From the NCBI GenBank assembly GCA_963849695.1, contig CAWKIT010000040.1, positions 7,401 through 71,400 of the forward strand: a stretch of DNA of 64,000 nt. The letters run 5' to 3'. The notes below the pieces were generated by a model. That model did no database searches. It saw only the letters and a list, made by a program, of their open reading frames with translations, and was not told the DNA's origin. This DNA is from DASSUW01 sp963849695. GTDB taxonomy: Bacteria > Actinomycetota > Thermoleophilia > Solirubrobacterales > Solirubrobacteraceae. A program made the position numbers and the translations under genes. Of this stretch, positions 16,851-27,763 are shown in pieces; the stretch's first letter is position 1; every line of letters starts with the position of its first letter.

Positions 16851-17695
16851 AGGCGGCATCCGTGTTCACGCACCGGCGGGTCGAGGACACCGCGCCGGCG
16901 ATGCGGGAGCTGATCGCCGCGGCCCGGCGGGCCGGCGTGGTGCTGCGGTTCGACGAGAGCGAAACAAGCAAGCACAAGCTGACGCCCGGCGAGGGGATCG
17001 AGCTGAACGCGGCGCGGACCGACGACGTCGACCTCTGCATCGTGATGGGCGGCGACGGCACCATCCTCACCGCCTTGCGCCACTACGCGGGGACCGGCGT
17101 GCCGGTGTTCGCGGTCAACTTCGGCGAGGTCGGCTTCCTGGCGACCATCGACCCGGACGGGCTCCCGGGCCAGTTCGACCGCGCGTTCGCGGGTGGGTTC
17201 GAGACCCTGGAGCTGCCGACGATCGCGGTCGGGCGGCCCGAGGGCAGGTGGACGGCGATGAACGACATCTCGATCCACCGCAAGCCGGGCCACCGCGTGG
17301 CCGACCTGGCGTACGGGCTGGCGGGGGAGGAGATCGGGCGGGTGCGGTGCGACGGGCTGGTGGTCGCCACGCCCCAGGGCTCGACCGGCTACAACCTGGC
17401 CAACGGCGGGCCCGTGATGGCGTGGGGGGTCGAGGGCTACGTCGTCTCCTTCGTCGCCCCTCACTCGCTGACCGCGCGAGCGCTGGTCGTGGCCCCGGGG
17501 GACCTGCTGACGATCAACAACGCGTCCCGCGAAGAGCCGGTCGAGGTCCACGTCGACGGCCGGCCGACGTGCGAGCTCCCGCCCGGCGAGGACCTGCACA
17601 TCGAGTTCGCCGACTCACACGGAACGCTCGCGCAGCTGCCGGGCGCGAGCTTCTACCACCGCTTGCGCGAGCGGTTCGGCCGCCTGGCGCGATAG
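16847..17695 (+). CDS. nadK: NAD kinase
   Basis: A 282-residue enzyme that phosphorylates NAD to NADP. The signature GGDGT occurs in CIVMGGDGTILTALRHY, with NFGEVGFLA next, the NDISIHRK segment, and GSTGYNLANGGPVM. ATG 16847 overlaps the tlyA stop; the frame stays open far upstream but only inside tlyA. A hairpin that includes the stop codon follows. Confidence 0.95.
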   Translation: MKAASVFTHRRVEDTAPAMRELIAAARRAGVVLRFDESETSKHKLTPGEGIELNAARTDDVDLCIVMGGDGTILTALRHYAGTGVPVFAVNFGEVGFLATIDPDGLPGQFDRAFAGGFETLELPTIAVGRPEGRWTAMNDISIHRKPGHRVADLAYGLAGEEIGRVRCDGLVVATPQGSTGYNLANGGPVMAWGVEGYVVSFVAPHSLTARALVVAPGDLLTINNASREEPVEVHVDGRPTCELPPGEDLHIEFADSHGTLAQLPGASFYHRLRERFGRLAR

Positions 17696-17714
17696 CGCCA
17701 CCGCCGCGGCGCTA
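17693..17714 (+). terminator. 7-bp hairpin at nadK stop
   Basis: TAGCGCC and GGCGCTA flank an eight-base GC loop. The nadK stop codon is the first three bases of the stem. No T tract. Confidence 0.45.
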
Positions 17715-17777
17715 CCCGCGGACGAGCTGCACTTCCGTAGGCTGCGCAGCACGGCGCCACCACTCGAAAGGTTGGGC

Positions 17778-18959
17778 ATGCGACCCTTGCTCACGGCCAT
17801 CCTCGCCGCCGCGGCACTCATGCCGGCGGCAGCGGCCGCGGTCCCGCCACGGCAGGATCCCGACTCGTTCACGCCGCTGGCGCTGGACGTCCTGGATCCC
17901 CCGTGGGCCGTCAAGGGCTCGGACGGCCGCCTGCACGCCGTCTACGAGATCCGGCTCGTCAACACGACCTCGCTGCCCTGGCTGGTGACCGGCGTGACCG
18001 CGCATTCGGCAACCGGGCGGGGCCGGCTCCTGGCCCGCTGGTCGCGCTCGCGGGTCCGCGGCGTCATGCGTTCGCTCCGGACCGGGAACGACACCCGCCG
18101 GGTCGGACCCGGCGAAGGAGCGCTCCTGCACCTGACGTTCAGCGTGCGCTCGCGTGCGCGCCTGCCCACCCGGCTCGTCCATGTCCTGCGGCTCGCGAAC
18201 CCGGACCCCCGCAACGGCGCTCCGGCGCGCCTGGTGGAGGTCGGGGCGCGTACCCGCGTCATCCGCCGCCCGCCGGCGGTGCTCGGCCCGCCGCTGGCAG
18301 GGGACCGCTGGGTGGCGGCCGACGGCTGCTGCCTCGCCCGCCGGCATGTCCGTGCCTTCCAGCCGGTCGGCGGCGGCATGTTCCTCGCCCAGCGCTTCGC
18401 GATCGACTGGGAGCGACTCGACGAGAACGGACGGCTATGGGTGGACGACGACTCGGTGCTCTCGAACTGGGAGGGCTACGGCGAGAACATCCTGGCTGTC
18501 GCCGGCGGAACCGTGGTGCGCGCCATCGACGGGCTGCCCAACCAGGTACCGGGCGCGCTGCCGCAGGGCCTGAATCCGCTGCAGGCCGACGGCAATGCGG
18601 TCTTCCTGCGCCTGCGTGACGGCCGGATCGCCATGTTCGCCCACATGATCCCGGGCTCGGTGACCGTGCAGGCGGGCGACCGCGTCGTACGCGGCCAGAT
18701 CCTCGGCAGAGTCGGCAACTCCGGCAACAGCTCGGCGCCGCACCTCCACCTCCACGTCGTCGATCGCGACGCGATCTTCGCCGCCAACGGCCTGCCCTAC
18801 GTCTTCTCGCGCTTCCGGGTGACGGGCCGGATCGCCTCGACCGGCGCGTTCAACCACGCCGAGGCGACCGGCGCGCCCGTCCGGCTCGGGCCGGTGCGCA
18901 CAGGCCCGCGGCGCAACCGGCTCCCGCTCGACCAAGTCATCGTCACGTGGCCCGGCTGA
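17778..18959 (+). CDS. Secreted M23 family (LytM-like) peptidase
   Basis: A 393-residue protein with a signal peptide (LLTAILAAAALMPAAAAAVP). The C-terminal M23 domain has VAGGTVVRAIDG, DGRIAMFAHM and the double-His motif SAPHLHLHVVD. The usual first motif HxGxD is not contiguous; His in RRHVRAF and Asp in QRFAIDWERLD (about 60 residues before the core) probably supply those ligands, as in a distinct M23 subfamily. The N-terminal 120 residues form a beta-sandwich-like domain. Likely role is peptidoglycan remodelling. ATG 17778 has AAAGG 7 bases upstream; TTG 17772 is an alternative. Confidence 0.82.
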   Translation: MRPLLTAILAAAALMPAAAAAVPPRQDPDSFTPLALDVLDPPWAVKGSDGRLHAVYEIRLVNTTSLPWLVTGVTAHSATGRGRLLARWSRSRVRGVMRSLRTGNDTRRVGPGEGALLHLTFSVRSRARLPTRLVHVLRLANPDPRNGAPARLVEVGARTRVIRRPPAVLGPPLAGDRWVAADGCCLARRHVRAFQPVGGGMFLAQRFAIDWERLDENGRLWVDDDSVLSNWEGYGENILAVAGGTVVRAIDGLPNQVPGALPQGLNPLQADGNAVFLRLRDGRIAMFAHMIPGSVTVQAGDRVVRGQILGRVGNSGNSSAPHLHLHVVDRDAIFAANGLPYVFSRFRVTGRIASTGAFNHAEATGAPVRLGPVRTGPRRNRLPLDQVIVTWPG

Positions 18960-19092
18960 AGCGTGCAACCTGCCCGCCGTTCGCCGAGCGCGTCACGACT
19001 TCGCCACGGCGTGAACCGATCCACGCGCGGAACCGTGCCGAACCACCCACACGCGCCCGGCTCCGTCGGCACCCGCTGATAGACCCTCCCGC

Positions 19093-20757
19093 GTGCTGCA
19101 CGAGCTACGAGTCGAGAACCTGCTGCTGATCGAGCGGGCCGAGCTGGGGCTCGGTCCCGGCCTCAACGTCCTCACCGGCGAGACCGGTGCCGGCAAGACG
19201 GTGCTCGCCCATGCGCTCGACCTGCTGCTCGGCGGCAAGCCGCGCGCCGGCATCGTGCGACCGGGCGCGTCGGAGGCTTACGTCGAGGGCGTGTTCGCCC
19301 TGCCGGCCGCGCTGCGCGACACGCTCGCCGACCGGCTGCCCGAGGATGCGGACGAGCTCGTGCTGGCGCGGCGCGTGAGTGCCGAGGGTCGCACGCGCGC
19401 GTACCTCGGCGGCCGCAGCGCAACGGCCGCCGACCTGGCTGAGATCGGCGGCGCGCTGCTCTCCTTCTACGGCCAGCACGAGCACCGGAGGCTGATGCTG
19501 GCCGGCGCCCAGCTCGAGATCCTCGACGGCTTCTGCGGCTCCGATCAGGCCGCGCGCCGGCAGGCGTTCGCGGCCGCCTACGCCCGCGAGCGGTCGCTGC
19601 GCGAGGAGCTCGAGGCCCTGCGCGCCCGCGCGGGCGCGCGCGACCGCGAGCTCGACCTGCTCGAGTGGGAGCTCGAGGAGATCGACCGGGCGGAGCCGAG
19701 CGAGGCCGAGGAGGAGTCGCTGCTGGCCGAGCGCGAGCGGCTCCGCCATACCACGGCGCTGCTGAGCGCGGCCGGCGGCGCGGCGGCCGCCCTGACCGGG
19801 GACGACGCCGGCGGCGAAGGCGCCGCCGCGGCGCTCGCCGCCGCGGCCCACGGGCTCGAAGCCGCCCGCGGGGTCGACCCGGCGCTCGACACGCTGGCCG
19901 ACCGCGCGCAGGCCCTCGCCGTCGAGGCCGACGACCTGGCCGGCGAGCTGCGGCGGTACGGGGAGGCGGTCGAGGCCCCACCCGGCCGGCTCGACGAGGT
20001 CGAGGAGCGGCTCACGCTGCTCGATCGGCTGAAGCGCAAGTACGGCGGCACGATCGCGGCCGTGCTCACGCACGCGGAGGAGTGCCGCCGCCGCCGCGAC
20101 GAGCTCGCCGGCGCCGAAGCGGCGCTCGGGGCGGGGGAGGAGCGCCTTCGCGAGGCCCGGGCCGAGCTGTCGGACCGCGCCGAGGAACTGCGGGCCGCGC
20201 GCCGCGAGGCCGCCGGAGCGCTCGCTGAGGCCGTGATCGTGCGGCTGTCGGCACTGGCGATGGAGGGCGCGAGCTTCGAGGCACGGCTGGCGCCGCGCGA
20301 CGGCTACGGCCCGTCCGGCGGCGACGAGGTCGAGTTCCTGATCGCGCCCAATCCGGGCGTCCCCGCCGGCCCGCTGCGCGAGACCGCCTCGGGCGGCGAG
20401 CTCTCGCGCGTGATGCTGGCGCTGATGGGCGTGGCAGCCGAGGCCGGTCCCATGACGCTGGTGTTCGACGAGGTCGACGCCGGGATCGGCGGCCAGACGG
20501 CCCGCGCGGTCGGCGAGCAGCTGAAGGCCCTCGCCGCCGACCGCCAGATCATCTGCATCACGCACCTGCCGCAGATCGCCTCGCTCGCCGACCGCCACTT
20601 CACGATCGTCAAGGACACCACGGGAGCCACCGCACGCACGACCGTCACCCGCCTCGACCGCCGTGACGTGGTCGGCGAGCTCGTCCGCATGCTCGGGGCC
20701 GAGGACGGTGATGCCGCTGCCCGCCGCCACGCGCGCGAGCTCCTGAAGGCCGCGTGA
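19093..20757 (+). CDS. recN: DNA repair ATPase RecN
   Basis: A 554-residue SMC-like protein acting at double-strand breaks. Walker A is GETGAGKTV (about residue 30), the coiled-coil arms occupy about 155-370, the signature is TASGGELSRVMLAL and Walker B is TLVFDEVDAGIGG, followed by CITHLPQIASLADRHF. The N-terminus LHELRVENLLLIERAELGLG is the family start, so GTG 19093 is secure. A separate unit from nadK here because the M23 gene intervenes. Confidence 0.95.
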   Translation: MLHELRVENLLLIERAELGLGPGLNVLTGETGAGKTVLAHALDLLLGGKPRAGIVRPGASEAYVEGVFALPAALRDTLADRLPEDADELVLARRVSAEGRTRAYLGGRSATAADLAEIGGALLSFYGQHEHRRLMLAGAQLEILDGFCGSDQAARRQAFAAAYARERSLREELEALRARAGARDRELDLLEWELEEIDRAEPSEAEEESLLAERERLRHTTALLSAAGGAAAALTGDDAGGEGAAAALAAAAHGLEAARGVDPALDTLADRAQALAVEADDLAGELRRYGEAVEAPPGRLDEVEERLTLLDRLKRKYGGTIAAVLTHAEECRRRRDELAGAEAALGAGEERLREARAELSDRAEELRAARREAAGALAEAVIVRLSALAMEGASFEARLAPRDGYGPSGGDEVEFLIAPNPGVPAGPLRETASGGELSRVMLALMGVAAEAGPMTLVFDEVDAGIGGQTARAVGEQLKALAADRQIICITHLPQIASLADRHFTIVKDTTGATARTTVTRLDRRDVVGELVRMLGAEDGDAAARRHARELLKAA

Positions 20758-20760
20758 CCC

Positions 20761-20776
20761 GCCCGCGTCCGCGGGC
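20761..20776 (+). terminator. Short hairpin after recN
   Basis: GCCCGC-GTCC-GCGGGC immediately follows the recN stop. Six perfect G-C pairs with a four-base loop. Confidence 0.5.
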
Positions 20777-20860
20777 TGACACGTTTGCCGCGCGCCGGTG
20801 AGGATTTCTTGCGGGCGAGGTACAAGTAGCTCAGGGAGCAACGAGCGGGGAGGGAATCGC

Positions 20861-22522
20861 ATGCGCTTCGCAGGGAGAGCGTCCTTGGCGGCTGTGCTCG
20901 CCACGGGACTGATCGCGGCGGCGTCGGCGGGATCGGCGGCCGCGCAGGCGCCGGGGCAGGTGACGGGCTTGACGGTCGAGCAGGCGGATGGCTTCGCCAC
21001 GCTGAGCTGGACGCCGGTGGCGGGCGCGACCGACTACCAGATCGAGCGGACGCTCGCGGGCACGCCGCTCGGGACGGGAGTGGTGGTGGGCGTCTGGCGG
21101 CCGAACCGCCAGGTCAACCAGGACGAGCCGGCCTTCGCGGAGGCCGGCTTCAACCCGGGCGACAGCTTCCAGTGGCGCGTCCGCGCCCGCTTCGGCACCG
21201 AGCCGCAGCCGTACTCGGAGCCGGTGAGCGGCACGACGGTGCCGGAGTTCGGCGACCCGGCCACGCCCGGCGAGAACCTGCGCACCGGCTGGGAGCAGAG
21301 GGACGCGGCGACCTACACGACCGACGTCGAGGAGTACGCGTACACGGCGGCGCTCGACGCCGCGAGCGAGCGCGTGCGCGTGGTGGAGATCGGCCGCACC
21401 GTGCTCGGGCGCCCGATCAACATGTTCATCATCGGCGACCCGGCGCCGCGGCCGACCGTCCAGGCGATCTCCAACCACCCGACGGCGCTGTTGAACTGCA
21501 ACGTGCACGGCAACGAGCCGTCCTCGCGCGAGGGGTGCCTGATCCTCGCCCGCGAGTTCGCGTTCGCCGACGACCCGCGCACGCTGGACATCCTGCGCAA
21601 CATGACGGTGCTGATCGTCCCGGCGATCAACGGCGACGGGCGCGCGGCCAACACCCGCGGCAACTCCACGGGCCAGGACCTCAACCGCGACCACTCGCTG
21701 CTCCGGCAGCCGGAGACCTTCGCGCTGGCTGCGATGGTGCGCGACTACACGCCGGAGGTGGCGTACGACGGGCACGAGTTCGGCAACAACCAGGCCGGCG
21801 ACCTGCCGACGCTGTGGCCGCGTCACCTCAACGTGGCGGAGTCGATCATGGGCGAATCGAAGAGCCTGGTCGAGAACTGGCTGTACACGAACGGGTCCGA
21901 GGACGGCTGGTGGTACTGCCCGTACGGGTGCCAGGGCGGGGGCGCGGTGGGCCTCAGCCAGGAGACGATCCTGCGCAACACGATGGGCCTCAAGAACACG
22001 GTCAGCATGCTCCTGGAGGCGCGCAGCGCCGGCGGCCCGACGCGCCCGAACGAGGCCATCCCGGCGAACAACCGCCGGCGTAAGACGTACTCCGCGATCT
22101 ACACGATGCAGCAGCTGCTCGACTACTACCGCGCGAACCAGCAGGTGGTCGAGGACGCGATCAGGGAGTCGACCCGATTCCAGAAGAGAAACACGGGCCG
22201 GATCGTGTTCCGCGGCAGCTACGACGTCCCGGCGTTCCCCGCCCCGCATCCGGGCGAGGCTCCGCCGCCGGACGAGCCGCCGGAGGGCATCCTCGACCCG
22301 CCGCCGTGCGGCTACCTGATCACCGACGAGCAGTACCGCTCGCAGCAGGACGGCAGCCGCCCGGCGGGCGACCGTCTGGATGCCCACGGCATCAAGGTGC
22401 AGCGGCGCGGGCCGCGCGGCTGGTTCGTGCCGATGAAGCAGGAGCTGCGGGGTCTGATCCCGCTGCTGCTCGACGGGGAGGCGGCCGAGCCGATGGTGGC
22501 CGGGACACGGATCATGTGCTGA
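20861..22522 (+). CDS. Secreted M14 zinc carboxypeptidase with fibronectin-like domain
   Basis: A 553-residue protein with signal peptide (SLAAVLATGLIAAASAGSAA, ending near AQA). A fibronectin-III-like domain covers about residues 28-125 (QVTGLTVEQADGFATLSWTP). The M14 domain has the zinc motif NVHGNEPSSREG (about 214-225), a His in YDGHEFGNN (about 304) and the catalytic Glu in SMLLEARS (about 386). Cys pairs in LLNCNVH and WYCPYGC are consistent with secretion. It probably trims exported peptides for nutrition. ATG 20861 has GGGGAGGGA upstream. Confidence 0.85.
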   Translation: MRFAGRASLAAVLATGLIAAASAGSAAAQAPGQVTGLTVEQADGFATLSWTPVAGATDYQIERTLAGTPLGTGVVVGVWRPNRQVNQDEPAFAEAGFNPGDSFQWRVRARFGTEPQPYSEPVSGTTVPEFGDPATPGENLRTGWEQRDAATYTTDVEEYAYTAALDAASERVRVVEIGRTVLGRPINMFIIGDPAPRPTVQAISNHPTALLNCNVHGNEPSSREGCLILAREFAFADDPRTLDILRNMTVLIVPAINGDGRAANTRGNSTGQDLNRDHSLLRQPETFALAAMVRDYTPEVAYDGHEFGNNQAGDLPTLWPRHLNVAESIMGESKSLVENWLYTNGSEDGWWYCPYGCQGGGAVGLSQETILRNTMGLKNTVSMLLEARSAGGPTRPNEAIPANNRRRKTYSAIYTMQQLLDYYRANQQVVEDAIRESTRFQKRNTGRIVFRGSYDVPAFPAPHPGEAPPPDEPPEGILDPPPCGYLITDEQYRSQQDGSRPAGDRLDAHGIKVQRRGPRGWFVPMKQELRGLIPLLLDGEAAEPMVAGTRIMC

Positions 22523-22557
22523 GCTCGGCGCTGACGGTCCGGGCGCGGTCGCCGAGC
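22523..22557 (+). terminator. 8-bp inverted repeat after M14 gene
   Basis: GCTCGGCG and CGCCGAGC are exact complements with a 19-base loop, directly after the stop codon. Confidence 0.4.
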
Positions 22558-22656
22558 CGCGCCTGGCCGTCGTCGCCGCACGCTCCGCGATGCGCAAGAA
22601 GCCTCCGCTGGTGCCGCCGCCCTTCGCTCTAGACTGGCCGGGCAGGAGATTTCGCC

Positions 22657-24326
<1,670 letters not shown>

Positions 24327-24330
<4 letters not shown>

Positions 24331-25433
24331 GGCCGGCCTCCGAGGCCGAGAAGGCCCGGCTCGCGGAGCTGTTCACGGAGTTGTGCCGCATCCCGAGCCC
24401 GTTCGGGCACGAGCGCGCCTGCGCCGACCGCGTGATCGCCGAGCTCGCCCGCATAGGCGTCATCCCCGAGGAGGACGAGACCGGCAACCTGCTCGCGCGC
24501 ATCCCGGGGCGCAACGAGCGGTCGCTGCTGCTCTGCGCTCACCTGGACACCGTCGAGACCGAGGCGCCGATCGAGCCCGTGCTCGTCGACGGCCGCTGGG
24601 AGAACGCGCACGAAGGCATCCTCGGCGCCGACAACAAGGCGGCGGTGGCGGTGATGCTCGAGACGGCGCGGCGCGCGACCGTCGAGGGCTCGCCGGTGGG
24701 GATCGAGCTGCTGTTCACGGTCTCGGAGGAGGACGGGCTGGTCGGCGCCAAGGCGTTCGACGTCTCGCGCCTGCGGTCGGAGTTCGGCTACGTGTTCGAC
24801 CACGCGACCGCGATCGGCGACGTGGTGGTCGCGGCGCCGACCTACTTCCGGCTCGAAGCGTCGTTCCACGGCAAGTCCGCGCACGCCGGCATCCGCCCCG
24901 AGGACGGGCGCAGCGCCGTCCTCGCCGCCGCGCTGGCGATCGCGGCGATGCCGCTCGGCCGGATCGACGCGCAGACCACCGCCAACGTGGGCTCGGTCCG
25001 CGGCGGCACGGGCTCCACCAACGTCGTCCCCGAGCGCTGCCGCGTGCTCGCCGAGGCCCGCTCGCTCGACCCCTCCCGTGTCGAGGACGTCGTGTCCGGC
25101 ATCGTCGACGCCGTGCACGACGGCGCCGTCCAGGCCGAGTGCGACGTCGACGTCGTGTGCGAGAAGCTGTTCACCGGCTTCAGGGTGCGGCCGAGCGCGC
25201 CGGAGCTGACCGCGGCCGAGGCCGCGCTGCGGGCGTGCGGCTACGAGCCGCTCAGGATCCAGACCGGCGGAGGATCCGACGCCAACGCCCTCCAGGCCGC
25301 CGGCTTCCCGTGCCTGAACCTCGCCAACGGCACCGAGCACAACCACGAGCCGACCGAGCGCGTGTCCGCCGTCGCCCTCGAGGGGATGTTCGACGTCTCG
25401 CTCGCCCTGCTCGAGGAGGCCGCCGCCGTCTAG
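24327..25433 (+). CDS. M20 family peptidase (PepT-like)
   Basis: A 368-residue zinc aminopeptidase-type protein. The metal ligands are in LCAHLDTV, LGADNKAAVAVML and FTVSEEDGLVGAK, and the last His is in GTEHNHEPTE. The dimerisation lid starts near ASFHGKSAHAGIRPEDGRSA. Closest to tripeptidase PepT-like proteins, cleaving N-terminal residues in the cytoplasm. The GTG overlaps the pyrG stop (GTGA). Confidence 0.88.
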
Positions 25434-25492
25434 GCCCGAATCCACCGATCCCCGGCGACGACACATCCACCGATCATCGGTAGATTCGGGCC
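25433..25492. repeat. 17-bp inverted repeat, short copy of the GAATCCACCGAT element
   Basis: GGCCCGAATCCACCGAT (25433-25449) matches the complement of ATCGGTAGATTCGGGCC (25476-25492) at 16 of 17 positions. The loop contains a second palindrome, ACCGATCATCGGT. It fills the gap between the M20 gene and DUF3866, and the right arm contains the TAGATT box of the next gene. Confidence 0.7.
25481..25486 (+). promoter_or_regulatory. Putative -10 box TAGATT for DUF3866 gene (leaderless)
   Basis: TAGATT lies 7 bases before ATG 25494. It is embedded in the right arm of an inverted repeat, so the element could carry a promoter. Confidence 0.4.
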
Positions 25493-25493
25493 G

Positions 25494-26450
25494 ATGCTCG
25501 TCTTGCGCCGCGGCGTCGTGCTGGCCGCCGGCGACCCCGGCGGGCCCATGCAGGAGCTGGAGGTCCGGCTCGGCGGCGAGCGACGGACGGCGGTGGCGGA
25601 CGTGGCCCTGGTGGGCGCCGCCCGGGCCGGCGACGAAGTGATCGTGAACGTCGCCGCTCCCGACGTCGTGCACGCCAATCTCACCCGCGGCCTCTCCGGC
25701 ACGGGGACGCCGGGCGCGCAGGCGATCAAGCTCGCGTACACGAGCCTCCAGCATGCGGTCACACCGGTCGAGTACGCCTTGCCGGCCGAGTCGCCGCTCG
25801 TCCTCCCGACCGACGCGCCCGTCGCCGTGTGCCTGACCCACTCCCAGCTGGCGCCGCTGGCGTGGGCGTTCCACCGCGCCGCGCCGGGCGGCCGGCTCGG
25901 CTTCGTCCACACCGGCGGCGGCGCGCTCCCGGGTGGCTTGTCCGAAGCGGTCCGCGTCCTGCGCGCCCGTGGGCTGCTCGCCGGACATGTCACGGCCGGG
26001 CCCGCGCACGGTGGCGAGGCGGAGGCGATGACCACCGCCGGGGCGCTCCAGCACGGCTTCGCCGAGCGCTACTGGCACGCCGCGGTGTGCGCGCCGGGCC
26101 CGGGCGCGCAGGAATCCGGCAGCGCGCTCGGCCACGGCGGCATGATCGCGCTCGACACCGCCCATGCCGCCGCTGCGCTCGGCTGCCAGGTCGTGATCTG
26201 CACGCGCCCGGCGGCGGGCGGCGTGTCACACCCGACGCGGATGCTGCTCGAGCTGGCGCTGGTGCCGATGGTGGTCGCCCATGCCGGCGAGCGCCCGCGC
26301 GCCGGCCGCGGCCGGCACGAGTGGCGGCGCGGCGGGGCGGATCTCGACGCCTTCGCGGCCAGCGGCCTGGCGGCCGGCCTCGAGGACGACCCGCCGTTCT
26401 TCGCCGCCGCGCTGGCCGCCGGCAGCGTGCTGGCACAATGCGCCGCGTGA
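25494..26450 (+). CDS. DUF3866 family protein
   Basis: A 318-residue protein of the actinobacterial and Firmicute DUF3866 family, function unknown. Typical parts are AYTSLQHAVTPVEYALP, LGFVHTGGGALPGGLSEAVR, a GPGAQESGSALGHGGMIALD block and QVVICTRPAAGG. The Gly-rich segments suggest nucleotide or cofactor binding, but that is inference. The gene is usually next to the ADP-ribose Nudix gene, as here, with a GTGA overlap. Confidence 0.85.
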   Translation: MLVLRRGVVLAAGDPGGPMQELEVRLGGERRTAVADVALVGAARAGDEVIVNVAAPDVVHANLTRGLSGTGTPGAQAIKLAYTSLQHAVTPVEYALPAESPLVLPTDAPVAVCLTHSQLAPLAWAFHRAAPGGRLGFVHTGGGALPGGLSEAVRVLRARGLLAGHVTAGPAHGGEAEAMTTAGALQHGFAERYWHAAVCAPGPGAQESGSALGHGGMIALDTAHAAAALGCQVVICTRPAAGGVSHPTRMLLELALVPMVVAHAGERPRAGRGRHEWRRGGADLDAFAASGLAAGLEDDPPFFAAALAAGSVLAQCAA

Positions 26451-27055
26451 GCTCCCGCTTCGAGCCCGTCGCTTCGGAGACGATCCACGAGGGCGTGTTC
26501 TTCGACGTCGTGCGCCGCCGCTTCCGGCACGAGGACGGCGAGGAGGTCAAGCGCGAGATCGTCACCCATCCGGGCGCCGTCGGGATCGTGGTGCTCGACG
26601 GCGAGGACCTGTGGTTCGTCCGCCAGCCGCGCGAGGCGATCGGCAGCCCGGACCTGCTCGAGCTGCCGGCCGGCAAGCTCGACGAGGACGGTGAGGAGCC
26701 GCTCGACACCGCCCGCCGCGAGCTGGCCGAGGAGATCGGCAAGCAGGCGGCCGAGTGGGAGTCGCTCGGCTCCTTCTACACCTCGCCGGGCTTCACCGAC
26801 GAGCAGGTGCACCTGTTCCTGGCCACCGGCATCTCGGACGTCGACGAGCGACCCGCGGTCGAGCACGACGAGCGGATCGACGCCGAGGTGCGCCCGCTGC
26901 GCGACCTCGACGCGATCCTGGCCGAGACGACCGACTCCAAGACCCTGATCGGGCTCTACCGGCTGAGGGACCGGCTGAGCCTGAATCCACCGATCCCCGC
27001 GGCGCCTCGCCACCGTGGCCGTTCGCCAGAGTCGATCGGCCGCGACCCCGAGTGA
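26447..27055 (+). CDS. ADP-ribose pyrophosphatase-type Nudix hydrolase
   Basis: A 202-residue Nudix enzyme. The box AGKLDEDGEEPLDTARRELA-EEIG has one more residue than usual between the Gly and first Glu, but the REL-EE-G catalytic core is intact; FVRQPREAIG and LLELPAG are typical of ADP-ribose or nucleoside-sugar pyrophosphatases. GTG 26447 overlaps the DUF3866 stop (GTGA); ATG 26438 is the alternative. The last 25 or so residues (from about SLNPPIPAAP) are encoded by one arm of a palindromic repeat, so the original C-terminus was probably shorter. Confidence 0.9.
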   Translation: MSSRFEPVASETIHEGVFFDVVRRRFRHEDGEEVKREIVTHPGAVGIVVLDGEDLWFVRQPREAIGSPDLLELPAGKLDEDGEEPLDTARRELAEEIGKQAAEWESLGSFYTSPGFTDEQVHLFLATGISDVDERPAVEHDERIDAEVRPLRDLDAILAETTDSKTLIGLYRLRDRLSLNPPIPAAPRHRGRSPESIGRDPE

Positions 27056-27140
27056 CCCGCCACGAGGAGACGCGGCCGATCGCCTCTGACTCGGCCCACG
27101 GCGCCGAGGCATCCACGGGTCATCGCTGGATCCAGGCTCA
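26976..27140. repeat. 165-bp imperfect fold-back element
   Basis: TGAGCCTGAATCCACCGAT (26976-26994) pairs with 27122-27140 at 17 of 19 positions. CGATCGGCCGCG (27033-27044) pairs perfectly with 27071-27082. The stretches between also align with small gaps (for example CAGAG, GCCTCG and CCGTGG blocks). The loop is 26 bases. It lies between convergent genes, covers the 3' end of the Nudix gene and the stop codon of the minus-strand gene, and may act as a bidirectional terminator. Confidence 0.75.
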
Positions 27141-27635
27141 CTCGCAGAACGGGATGAACGGCACTCCGATCCGGTCGATGCGCTTGGTGTCGACCGGGAC
27201 GGAGAACGTGATCCTGCCTCCGCCGTTGCGCGGGACGCGGACGAGCCAGACACCGAAGACGTCCTCGGTCTGCCTGTTCACCTTCGCCTTCGGATAGGCG
27301 TCCTTGATGTCGCGGATGCGGTCGCCGACCTTGACGCCGCGGGCGCGGGCGCCGCGGAGGATCGTGATGTTGGTGACCTTCCGCGGGTTGGTCTGCGTGA
27401 AGTCCACGACTCCGCGCAGCGGCGAGCGCAGCCGTGCGCTGCGGGTGTTCGGTCCGCCGAGCTCGCACCCGGGCCGCAGCCTGCCGACGAGTCCCTTGTC
27501 CCGGAGCTCCTGGAACGTCATGCCCAGCTTGACCTGGCCGACGCCGTTCCTGGTGATCTTCTGGGGCGCGGCCGCCGAGGCGGGAACCGCCAGCATCGCG
27601 ACGACGACGGCGGCGGCGATCAGTGTGCGTCTCAT
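27138..27635 (-). CDS. Secreted protein of unknown function
   Basis: A 165-residue protein with a signal peptide (TLIAAAVVVAMLAVPASA). The mature part (ITRNGVGQVKLGMTFQELRD, GDRIRDIKDAYPKAKVNRQT) resembles a family of small actinobacterial secreted proteins with a GMT-x4-R/V-turn motif, seen as BLIP-like or PepSY-like small folds. Two cysteines (RPGCELG and PFCE) could pair. Function unknown. Its stop codon lies in the fold-back repeat arm. Confidence 0.65.
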   Translation of the reverse strand: MRRTLIAAAVVVAMLAVPASAAAPQKITRNGVGQVKLGMTFQELRDKGLVGRLRPGCELGGPNTRSARLRSPLRGVVDFTQTNPRKVTNITILRGARARGVKVGDRIRDIKDAYPKAKVNRQTEDVFGVWLVRVPRNGGGRITFSVPVDTKRIDRIGVPFIPFCE

Positions 27636-27763
27636 TCGCGCACGCTATCCGAGGCCCACGACGGCCAACGCGAAGCCGTCATGGCCCAAGCTCGTGGCTC
27701 ATCCGCCGAAACGTTGACAGCAGGGGCAGGGAGCCGGCGGTTCGCCGCGAAGGAGTGCCTCTG

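Noticed and set aside
16577..17695. Longer NAD kinase starting inside tlyA
   Set aside because: The extra 90 residues are antiregister tlyA codons. ATG 16847 gives the family N-terminus with ATGA coupling.
25829..27055. Single 408-codon frame over DUF3866 and Nudix
   Set aside because: The first half is antiregister to DUF3866 and has no protein character. The Nudix gene starts at 26438/26447.
26976..27140. Fold-back element as an insertion sequence
   Set aside because: No transposase, no flanking direct repeats visible, and too short. Treated as a MITE- or REP-like repeat instead.
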